Below, one piece after another: positions 1 through 5,707 of a stretch of DNA of 11,527 nucleotides (position 1 is the first letter of the stretch; each line of letters begins with the position of its first letter). The DNA is taken from positions 1 to 11,527 of the forward strand of contig PBPH01000090.1 in the NCBI GenBank assembly GCA_002725475.1. Direction: 5' to 3'. The notes beneath the pieces were generated by a model that did not search any database, had not been told where the DNA came from, and saw only the letters and a program-made list of their open reading frames with translations. A program made the position numbers and the translations under genes. This stretch comes from Methanobacteriota archaeon. GTDB taxonomy: Archaea; Thermoplasmatota; Poseidoniia; Poseidoniales; Thalassarchaeaceae.

Positions 1-2225
1 TAACTCGTATCCCTCGTAACCTCATCCCATGTCTTTCCGTCTGGAGTAACCACTAGATTGTGTTGTTCCATATTCCTGTCACCTCCTACCAACTCATGTA
101 GGTATGGTGTTTCAAATGTCTGGTAGTGGAAACTTGTGTGGATTGGAGTAATAACCTCATAGCCATTACCACGAAAATATTTTGGGTTGTCGTCCACTGG
201 GCCCAATTTAGATGTATAAGTACCAATATCTAAACTATGAATACCACCAAAATATCCGTTGCCTGTTGCAGTACTTTGATCTAATTCATTAGAAGAAGCA
301 CTACCAAAAAAAGTACCACCAGAAAAGTTAGTACCATCGTTAGTAAAATCTAATGTTGAACCTGAGCTAGTGTTAGCTTCATATCGATTAACAACACCAG
401 ACCCAAAGAACGGTAATTTTTGTAGATATCCATTTGTGTTACCGTAGGTGTAAAAACCTTCTGGATACATTGAAGACAAAGATAGGTTTGCTGAACCTCC
501 ATCAAAAAATACATCTCTTGATATGCTTAGTATTCTGGTTCCCTTACTTAATTTTTCCACACCAGCAGCACCTTGTATCACAAAATCTGCCATCAGCATA
601 TAGTCTGCCAGCACTACTGCATCCTCTGGGATTGGAGGCTTCTTGGGTTGGTGGATGTGCATTTCTGTAAAATACCCATAATTGTCTCCCACATCACCTA
701 AACTAACACCATCAATAGTTGTTGTTGCTGTGTTTGAATTTGTTCTTGCAACTTTTAAAATATGAGTACCATAAGGCAAGTTTGCCAAAGTATCTTGATT
801 TGTACCATTTGATATTATACTGTGGGATAAACCAGTCCCAATAAAAGTCATATAAAATAAATCAGTAGATTCTCCATTGTGACCACCCATTTCTGTGTTT
901 GAATCTGTTCTTACATTATCACCAGATATACTGGTTAGTCCATCATCCATAACGTAGGCAATATCATTGTCTCCATCACCTACTAATGTACTTGCATCTT
1001 TATAATTAGCATTTCCATTAGCCGAACCATTCCCAAACTCTCTATACCAAAATGTTTTTGCAAGTTCTTCTTGTGAGTGGTCTATTGTTGTTGAGTGTAA
1101 TGCAGGTTGATATTTGGTTGCCCAGTTATGTGTACCAGTTGGAACATTATGTCCACCAGTAACTCCACCTATAGCTGTTCCTGCAGGAGGCATCATATTA
1201 ACAGAACATTTTAATGCTCCAGAAGAATTTACCCACCAAATAACTCTACCACCGTTTACTGGTCTAAAATATTCTCCACCAGATACCCATGCAGATAAAC
1301 CTAATGAAGTTGCAGTATCTAATTCGGATGAATAATAAGTTGCACCAGTACCAGACCACCCTCCTGTAAGTTTTGCAGTATTTGTAGTTGAAGAATTTAT
1401 TGTTACATCTGCACCAGTTTGTGATTGTGCAAATGGATTGTAGTGTGGTGTGCCGGAGACTGTGAACTTCTTTCCGTAACTGACTACATTCTGTGAGGGT
1501 ATCTGTATATTGGATCGGTTAGAGGTGTCTTGGGCTATTAGTTCGACACAAAATAAAGAATGGCTTGAGGTATCATGATTAATTCTTAGTGTATGAATCC
1601 CTAAACTCTCTGATAGCCCTAAATTAATTACTGAACCATCATCTACATACCTATCATCAGCTAATGGAGTTGAAACAGTTGCTGTACCGAAATTTGAAGT
1701 TGTTTCAGAACCACCATCTACCTGTATTTCAAAATATCTGCCACTACTTGTATGCATTGATACATTAGCATCTATAAAGTATCCTATTATTTCTACATAT
1801 TCACCAGCCGCATCAATACGAATATTACTGCCATTTGCACCATTTTCAGTTGTTACATCTCCTACTGCTCTTATCCATTCTCTACCATCTACTGAATAAA
1901 CCTTTGACCCATGTGTTGCAGTCTCCTGTTCCAGTAATTGTAATGACTTAAACTTATGCCTCTGACTACCAAAATGAGCACCAATTCTAGGGTCTTTAAT
2001 AGGCTTGCTTCCCTTGATGTCTGTGTAGTAGTACATCCTTCCGTCAGCATGAGTAGTACCATAAGTATAAGTAGAGCCATGACTTGTATCAATGTCAGTA
2101 CCATCTAAGTCATTACCTTCAACCGCAGGATACAGCACACCTGGGATTATGTGTGGTAATACTTCACCAGCGTCTATACCAGTTATATAATCTATACCAC
2201 TTGCTATATCTCTTGCTCGTGTCAT
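1..2225 (-). CDS. Large tail fiber / adhesin-like protein, 3' end outside window
   Basis: I translated this frame codon by codon from the ATG at 2223-2225 to base 3 and found no stop, giving at least 741 residues; the C-terminus lies beyond base 1. The start MTRARDIASG has a GGAG at 2232-2235, seven bases upstream and inside the last codons of the preceding mini-ORF. The protein is rich in Gly, Ser, Thr, Asn and Tyr, with no membrane segment or enzyme motif that I recognise. Two stretches resemble each other: about residues 195-235 (GLSESLGIHTLRI, then VELIAQD) and about 465-525 (ANLPYGTHILKV, then TTTIDGVSL). Both look like beta-sandwich, carbohydrate-binding-type modules. The segment KPPIPEDAVVLADYMLMADF (about 525-545) and the near-terminal VTPDGKTWDEVTRDTS look familiar to me from marine phage tail proteins, by recall only. 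Likely role: receptor-binding fiber or adhesin at the virion surface. Confidence 0.8.
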   Translation of the reverse strand, partial: MTRARDIASGIDYITGIDAGEVLPHIIPGVLYPAVEGNDLDGTDIDTSHGSTYTYGTTHADGRMYYYTDIKGSKPIKDPRIGAHFGSQRHKFKSLQLLEQETATHGSKVYSVDGREWIRAVGDVTTENGANGSNIRIDAAGEYVEIIGYFIDANVSMHTSSGRYFEIQVDGGSETTSNFGTATVSTPLADDRYVDDGSVINLGLSESLGIHTLRINHDTSSHSLFCVELIAQDTSNRSNIQIPSQNVVSYGKKFTVSGTPHYNPFAQSQTGADVTINSSTTNTAKLTGGWSGTGATYYSSELDTATSLGLSAWVSGGEYFRPVNGGRVIWWVNSSGALKCSVNMMPPAGTAIGGVTGGHNVPTGTHNWATKYQPALHSTTIDHSQEELAKTFWYREFGNGSANGNANYKDASTLVGDGDNDIAYVMDDGLTSISGDNVRTDSNTEMGGHNGESTDLFYMTFIGTGLSHSIISNGTNQDTLANLPYGTHILKVARTNSNTATTTIDGVSLGDVGDNYGYFTEMHIHQPKKPPIPEDAVVLADYMLMADFVIQGAAGVEKLSKGTRILSISRDVFFDGGSANLSLSSMYPEGFYTYGNTNGYLQKLPFFGSGVVNRYEANTSSGSTLDFTNDGTNFSGGTFFGSASSNELDQSTATGNGYFGGIHSLDIGTYTSKLGPVDDNPKYFRGNGYEVITPIHTSFHYQTFETPYLHELVGGDRNMEQHNLVVTPDGKTWDEVTRDTS

Positions 2226-2228
2226 GTG

Positions 2229-2306
2229 TTACTCCGTTGGTTTTGGATTGTCATCTTTTACTTTTTTTATTTCTGTTTCCATATCTGAGGGGAATACTCT
2301 TGTCAT
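2229..2306 (-). CDS. 25-codon mini-gene resembling the C-terminus of the fiber chaperones
   Basis: The short frame runs from the ATG at 2304-2306 to TAA at 2229-2231 and encodes 25 residues, starting MTRVFPSDMETEIKK and ending KVKDDNPKPTE. A strong AAGGAG lies at 2311-2316, overlapping the stop of the upstream gene, with four A's before the ATG. The tail IKKVKDDNPK resembles the ends of the two putative chaperones in this window (IKKTKDKYPKG and AIKTKYPKS). Its last codons carry the GGAG that serves the large fiber gene, whose ATG lies three bases past the stop. It could be a shortened chaperone, a leader peptide coupling translation of the large gene, or simply a reduced remnant. The good ribosome binding site favours real translation. 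Confidence 0.6.
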   Translation of the reverse strand: MTRVFPSDMETEIKKVKDDNPKPTE

Positions 2307-2310
2307 TTTT

Positions 2311-2316
2311 CTCCTT
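2311..2316 (-). promoter_or_regulatory. Shine-Dalgarno site of the 25-codon mini-gene
   Basis: AAGGAG on the minus strand, four bases before the ATG at 2306 and overlapping the last stop base of the upstream gene. It is the main reason to accept such a short frame as translated. Confidence 0.6.
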
Positions 2317-2747
2317 TATCCATGATCAACACCTGTAAAATTACCAATTACATGCTGTGTACTTCCAAGACCCTCATTGTAAAAAACTGTAATTTCACCA
2401 TTTGTAGCAAATTCAACACCCTGTTGATCATACTGACCTGTACCATAATACCCATTTGCGAATCCACAAACTAAATTTTGTTTAGGTAATTTAATGTCGC
2501 TAGCCGAAAGGGTTTTAATTACTGAACTTCCTGTTCCACTTGAAACGTTTGTTTTGTAAATACAAAGATGAATAGAATATAATTTTCCATATCTTTGTAT
2601 TCTTAAACCACTTTCTCCACCTCTATCACTTTGTGTATTCCATTGCCATTCTATCCAAGTATTAGAGAAAGATGTTGTATGATATTCTTCTTCGTTTGAC
2701 CCAATAATTCCTGACTTTGATCCTGCTTCTCCAATGATTCCTGACAT
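2316..2747 (-). CDS. Hypothetical tail/fiber-associated protein with SGIIG N-terminal motif
   Basis: This 143-residue protein starts at the ATG at 2745-2747, preceded by AGGAG at 2755-2759 that overlaps the TAG of the upstream gene. The N-terminus MSGIIGEAGSKSGIIG carries the motif SGIIG twice (residues 2-6 and 12-16). I recall similar openings in marine phage virion proteins. The remainder (about 22-143) is aromatic- and glycine-rich, with probable beta strands such as WIEWQW and EITVFYNEG. This would fit a single globular beta domain with a short N-terminal attachment arm. It sits between other fiber-region genes, so a virion-surface role is inferred. No enzymatic motif is visible. Confidence 0.75.
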   Translation of the reverse strand: MSGIIGEAGSKSGIIGSNEEEYHTTSFSNTWIEWQWNTQSDRGGESGLRIQRYGKLYSIHLCIYKTNVSSGTGSSVIKTLSASDIKLPKQNLVCGFANGYYGTGQYDQQGVEFATNGEITVFYNEGLGSTQHVIGNFTGVDHG

Positions 2748-2757
2748 GAGCTAACTC

Positions 2758-3225
2758 CTATGCGTTTGCGTTGTTCTGGTCAATGAAGGTACAAGTTACT
2801 TCATAAGTTGTATTTGCACTATCAGTATAAAAATATAACTTTTGAGAACCAGTGGGGAAAGTTCCTGTATTACCTTGATCTGCAATCGCATTTTGTTTAG
2901 CTATAGTATCAATATTTGCTGTAGTATCCACTGGTTCATAACCCATAAAACTGAATTTATCATTCCAGACAAAGGTATCCCCATTAGCACAAGTTACCTG
3001 AGCAAGATGAATGTATTGTGCTGTTGTTCCCCCTTTACTATCATATCCAAATAGTGAAAAATAACCTTTCTCTGTTCCAGACCTTGCAGTACACCTAAAT
3101 ATTACACTTAATACTGTGTAAATATGATGTTGTTCACCAACAATCAAATTTTGGACAGTATTATTAACTCCTTTGAACATCGATGTCCGAATTATCTCTG
3201 TCCCTGCTCCTCTAGCTATAGCCAT
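2758..3225 (-). CDS. Hypothetical virion structural protein
   Basis: This is a complete 155-residue frame. Its ATG at 3223-3225 follows an unusually perfect AGGAGG at 3231-3236, which is encoded by the last two Gly codons of the upstream gene. I do not recognise the family with certainty. The opening MAIARGAGTEIIRTSMFKG is followed by alternating hydrophobic strands (YTVLSVIFRC, YFSLFGYD, YIHLAQVTCANGD, KLYFYTDS, YEVTCTFID), consistent with a small beta-sandwich. Overall design resembles the small beta-rich proteins at 6573-6917 and 8857-9231, but I see no convincing residue alignment with them. Position suggests a tail or fiber-associated protein. Confidence 0.72.
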   Translation of the reverse strand: MAIARGAGTEIIRTSMFKGVNNTVQNLIVGEQHHIYTVLSVIFRCTARSGTEKGYFSLFGYDSKGGTTAQYIHLAQVTCANGDTFVWNDKFSFMGYEPVDTTANIDTIAKQNAIADQGNTGTFPTGSQKLYFYTDSANTTYEVTCTFIDQNNANA

Positions 3226-3226
3226 A

Positions 3227-3685
3227 CTATCCTCCTAATACCCAAGATTGGTGTAAAGTTTTCATAAATGCTTCCTTTTTAAGTGTTAATTTATCGTTAA
3301 TAGTTATGCCTGTACCATCAGCAGATATAGAATCTAGGGCTATTGAGCCTACGTTGGTTATATTATTATCACCGAAACTTACATTCCCTGAGAAGCTTCC
3401 TCCTGTTGCTGGTACTGCATCACTTGAACTAAACGTATGCTGTGCCTCGATAATTACGACATCGTCCTGAGATAGAGCCGCAAGACCTGTGATTGAATTA
3501 CCTGTGGTTGCAGTGAAGTCTGAGTCATGTAAGCGTACACCATTCAAATAGACTGCTACCCAACCAACAGTATAATTAATTGTCTTCCCACTGGTATCAG
3601 TGGTGATTGCTGTTTCACCACCAGATGTGGATGTGTAGTAGTATGTCTCTACTCTACCTCTACTTAAATCGTTTCCTATGTACAT
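3227..3685 (-). CDS. Short tail fiber-like protein with beta-sandwich head domain and shaft
   Basis: The product is 152 residues from the ATG at 3683-3685. Residues about 12-85 contain WVAVYLNGVRLHDSDFTAT and then a D-D-V-V-I-I-E strand. This pattern (xVYLNGVxL..DFTA..G..I) recurs in N-terminal domains of marine phage tail fibers, by recall. Residues 97-135 (FSGNVSFGDNNITNVGSI, then DGTGITINDKLTL) look like a beta-helical or triple-stranded shaft and echo the shaft of the 5704-6573 gene (VVGDVTISDNLVLSKISDDG). The end KEAFMKTLHQSWVLGG looks like a short helix. Its ribosome binding site AAAGGA lies in the chaperone relic immediately upstream. Likely a virion fiber or connector; it lacks an obvious receptor-binding tip, so it may be shortened or attach another protein. 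Confidence 0.75.
   Translation of the reverse strand: MYIGNDLSRGRVETYYYTSTSGGETAITTDTSGKTINYTVGWVAVYLNGVRLHDSDFTATTGNSITGLAALSQDDVVIIEAQHTFSSSDAVPATGGSFSGNVSFGDNNITNVGSIALDSISADGTGITINDKLTLKKEAFMKTLHQSWVLGG
3231..3236 (-). promoter_or_regulatory. Shine-Dalgarno site inside upstream coding sequence
   Basis: AGGAGG on the minus strand, five bases before the ATG at 3225. It is formed by the codons TTA GGA GGA at the end of the upstream gene (residues Leu-Gly-Gly). Confidence 0.6.
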
Positions 3686-3687
3686 AT

Positions 3688-3717
3688 TTATCCTTTAGGA
3701 TTATCGTCTTTAACCTT
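3688..3717 (-). pseudogene. Relic of a fiber-chaperone C-terminus (KVKDDNPKG)
   Basis: In the +1 frame relative to the end of the 3710-4348 gene, the minus strand reads K-V-K-D-D-N-P-K-G followed by TAA at 3688-3690. The first eight residues are identical to residues 14-21 of the mini-gene at 2229-2306, and PKG plus stop matches the end of the 4351-4650 protein. Five of the eight shared codons differ from the mini-gene, all at synonymous third positions. There is no in-frame start: the frame upstream meets a TAA after five further codons. I interpret this as what remains after a deletion removed the body of a chaperone gene. It still provides the ribosome binding site of the next gene. Confidence 0.55.
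3691..3696 (-). promoter_or_regulatory. Shine-Dalgarno site within the chaperone relic
   Basis: AAAGGA on the minus strand, seven bases before the ATG at 3685, formed by the Lys and Gly codons of the relic PKG. The local sequence AAAGGATAA is the same as at the junctions near 4354 and 6924. Confidence 0.5.
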
Positions 3718-4348
3718 GTATCTCCATAACTGTTACTGATGCATGACCCGAAAAAGCAGCATGATTTGACAAAAGTTCATAAGTTTCTGATTGTTGGGAT
3801 TTTAAAAAAGGCCGTATTTTCATTGTTGAAGTTGTTGGGACAGAACAATATACCATGCTATTAATGGGGAAAATGTCAGTACCATTGGCATGATATAAAT
3901 TATAAGGGCTAATTATATACTGTCCATTTGAATCTGAACCAGTAGTTCCGGGTAATCCTCCATAACTCGAATAATTATCTGTTGATTGAACAACACCAAG
4001 ATGAAAACCTCCACTATTAGTTCCAGTATAACAATCTGGAATATGGACATCTACTCTTAAGAAATTACTCGTACTTGAACAAGTAATTTCCACTTCTAAA
4101 TCTGTCCCAAATGGTGTAGTAGTTGATTGTGTTACATCAACTGTCCCTCCATCATCTTTAGCATTATATCTATCCCCTCTACATTGAATAATATGTCCAG
4201 CAGGAAATGTCCCTGAAGTTATTGTCCCAAGTTTTAAAGCACCACCATCACCAATCTCAATAGCATAGTCACTGCCAGACTGATCCTGACCCTGTATTAA
4301 AGTTTTATTGCCTGTTCCTGCGGCACTCTTGATTATAAAATCTGCCAT
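3710..4348 (-). CDS. Tail fiber protein with GHIIQ-type C-terminal domain
   Basis: This is a 212-residue protein. The first 23 residues, beginning MADFIIKSAAGTGNK and containing IQGQ, match the opening of the 4667-5398 protein (MPDLIIK, SGNK, IQDQ) and are a candidate shared attachment leader. A short shaft (24-48) leads to PAGHIIQ at 49-55, and a globular domain fills the rest, ending VTVMEIQG. The 5704-6573 protein has the same layout (PSGHVIQ to MILQEISR), so both probably carry the same type of distal domain on different stems. Translation starts from AAAGGA at 4354-4359, encoded by the end of the upstream chaperone-like gene. Its 3' end overlaps the chaperone relic in another frame. Inferred role: receptor-binding fiber. 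Confidence 0.78.
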   Translation of the reverse strand: MADFIIKSAAGTGNKTLIQGQDQSGSDYAIEIGDGGALKLGTITSGTFPAGHIIQCRGDRYNAKDDGGTVDVTQSTTTPFGTDLEVEITCSSTSNFLRVDVHIPDCYTGTNSGGFHLGVVQSTDNYSSYGGLPGTTGSDSNGQYIISPYNLYHANGTDIFPINSMVYCSVPTTSTMKIRPFLKSQQSETYELLSNHAAFSGHASVTVMEIQG

Positions 4349-4350
4349 AG

Positions 4351-4650
4351 TTATCCTTTCGGGTATTTATCCTTAGTTTTCTTAATTACTGCTTTCCATG
4401 AATCAATACCATTATGATATATTTCATCTAGCTGGTCTGGGATACTTGGGTATTCTAATGCTCTGGATCGTTGGTATTCTTGAGCATCGTATTCATCCTG
4501 AAGCCTTTTTAATTCGGCATCTATTTCTGCTCTAGTTGGAGGATCACCAGTATTTGTATCACGCCATATAATTTTATCTTCTAAAAAATCCCATCCATGT
4601 TCTTGAGTTATTAAAGATTCTAGTGCATCTACTAATGTTGGTCTGGCCAT
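4351..4650 (-). CDS. Putative tail fiber assembly chaperone (paralog 2)
   Basis: This is a small, soluble, charged protein of 99 residues. Residues 40-73 read as a helix-rich core, with LQDEYDAQEYQRSRALEYPS at 50-69. The C-terminus is WKAVIKKTKDKYPKG. The paralog at 5402-5707 has LQAEYDALAYSRKREAEYPS in the same place and ends KTKYPKS. Small proteins with this EYDA-x(2)-Y-x-R-x-R-x(2)-EYPSI core commonly accompany fiber genes in marine phages, to my recollection, and small fiber assembly chaperones are known in many tailed phages. The function is therefore inferred from family type and from sitting directly between two fiber genes. A moderate AGGAA site precedes the ATG at 4648-4650. Its last codons form the ribosome binding site of the next fiber gene. 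Confidence 0.7.
   Translation of the reverse strand: MARPTLVDALESLITQEHGWDFLEDKIIWRDTNTGDPPTRAEIDAELKRLQDEYDAQEYQRSRALEYPSIPDQLDEIYHNGIDSWKAVIKKTKDKYPKG
4354..4359 (-). promoter_or_regulatory. Shine-Dalgarno site inside chaperone-like gene end
   Basis: AAAGGA on the minus strand, five bases before the ATG at 4348. It is encoded by the Lys-Gly codons of the upstream PKG-stop terminus, so translation of the fiber gene is probably coupled to it. Confidence 0.55.
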
Positions 4651-4666
4651 AATATAATTCCTATTT

Positions 4667-5398
4667 TTAAGCTACTTTTAAGGCACCGATTCCAATGACA
4701 CCTTCTCGATTTGAATCAGTAAAGTCACCTCCGCAATTCCACCGTGGATTTTGTCCAGCTTGATCATAAATATCTGCCGCAGACCTAATATATAAGGAAG
4801 TAGCTGATCCAGAATTATTATGGTAAAGTAAAAGTGATGTCAATCCCGGTACATGCCCATCAATATAAATCATGTTTGATAAATAAACATGAGTTAGAGT
4901 TGTATCACCATCTGTTGAAGTACCTGATCCATAAGATGAATATCCTTCATAAGTACCCGGACTTCCAAAATCACTTCCTTCTTTTACTCTTACACTAGGA
5001 CAAAATGAAATTGCTGTATTCCCTGAAACCCATTTTCCTCCACCAACCCAGATAAGAAATTTAGCTCCATTTGGATTATCTGATGAAGTAATTGATAATG
5101 AAGTCCCAAAAGCAAAAACTCCATTTCCTCCATCATAAAAATCTGTAGTATGAGTATGTGTAAAAAATTTCATTCCTGCACTAATATCTCCAGCAGAAAT
5201 AGTTCCAAGTGCAGTTAATCCCGATCCTCCTGTTACTCCTACAGGAAGAGTACCACTAACATTACTTAAGTCTGCAATTGTGGGTGCAGTTATCGTAATG
5301 CCAGCATCGTCAGTCTGTAGTCTGGTAACTGCTCCCTGATCCTGAATCTTAACTTTATTTCCGCTTGTGTTTTCGGGTTTTATAATTAGGTCTGGCAT
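4667..5398 (-). CDS. Tail fiber protein with conserved IIK/GNK leader
   Basis: The 243-residue product opens MPDLIIKPENTSGNKVKIQD, sharing its leader pattern with the 3710-4348 protein. Residues about 28-75 (ITITAPTIADLSNVSGTLP and a Gly-rich LTALGTISAGDISAG stretch) resemble a trimeric beta shaft. From about 77 onward there is a distinct distal domain (MKFFTHTHTTDFYDGGNG, FLIWVGGGKWVSG, IGIGALKVA) with no obvious similarity to the GHIIQ-type domains of the neighbouring fibers. The start is set by AAGAG, encoded in the last codons of the upstream chaperone-like gene. It is followed by another chaperone-like gene. Inferred role: receptor-binding fiber with a different tip from its neighbours. 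Confidence 0.78.
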   Translation of the reverse strand: MPDLIIKPENTSGNKVKIQDQGAVTRLQTDDAGITITAPTIADLSNVSGTLPVGVTGGSGLTALGTISAGDISAGMKFFTHTHTTDFYDGGNGVFAFGTSLSITSSDNPNGAKFLIWVGGGKWVSGNTAISFCPSVRVKEGSDFGSPGTYEGYSSYGSGTSTDGDTTLTHVYLSNMIYIDGHVPGLTSLLLYHNNSGSATSLYIRSAADIYDQAGQNPRWNCGGDFTDSNREGVIGIGALKVA

Positions 5399-5401
5399 AG
5401 T

Positions 5402-5707
5402 TTAACTCTTAGGATATTTAGTTTTAATTGCTTGTCGTTTCTCTTGTAAGGCAGTCAGGTCATCATCTAGGATTGCATGGACACATTCTTGTATTGAGGG
5501 ATATTCTGCCTCACGTTTTCTTGAATAGGCTAGGGCATCGTATTCTGCTTGGAGATTTTTAATCATTGGTGATACTTCTTCCCAAGTTATCTCCGGATTA
5601 TCTTTAGATAATGATTTATATGACCTATTAAAAGTTTCTTCTGTATCTGGAGAAGAATCACAAACAAACTCTTTCACACCTAATTCTCTGATTGCTTCTA
5701 TAATCAT
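5402..5707 (-). CDS. Putative tail fiber assembly chaperone (paralog 1)
   Basis: I choose the ATG at 5705-5707, giving 101 residues starting MIIEAIRELGVKEF. It overlaps the upstream stop as ATGA and has AGGAGA seven bases before it. A longer start at 5752 is possible (116 residues) but would overlap the upstream gene by 49 bases. The N-terminal half differs from its paralog at 4351-4650, while residues about 44-73 (EEV, then LQAEYDALAYSRKREAEYPS) and the C-terminus AIKTKYPKS match it well. Two copies, each directly after or between fiber genes, suggest that each serves an adjacent fiber, probably in folding or trimerisation. That function is inferred, not shown. The divergent N-terminal halves could reflect specificity for different fibers. 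Confidence 0.7.
   Translation of the reverse strand: MIIEAIRELGVKEFVCDSSPDTEETFNRSYKSLSKDNPEITWEEVSPMIKNLQAEYDALAYSRKREAEYPSIQECVHAILDDDLTALQEKRQAIKTKYPKS

Noticed and set aside
434..1335. Open frames on the plus strand at 434-670 and 1114-1335, opposite the giant fiber gene
   Set aside because: They lie antisense to a continuous frame of at least 741 codons, have Leu/Pro-rich low-quality sequence, and show no convincing start context.
1889..2338. Hydrophobic open frames at 1889-2104 (minus) and 2084-2338 (plus) that could look like small membrane proteins
   Set aside because: Both sit out of frame with or antisense to the start of the giant fiber and the mini-gene. Their hydrophobicity comes from reading Tyr/Asn/Thr-rich coding sequence in other frames.
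3706..3718. Programmed +1 frameshift extending the 3710-4348 protein into KVKDDNPKG
   Set aside because: CAA GGT TAA is not a recognised slippery context, and related fibers end naturally at the Glu-Ile position. A deletion relic is the simpler explanation.
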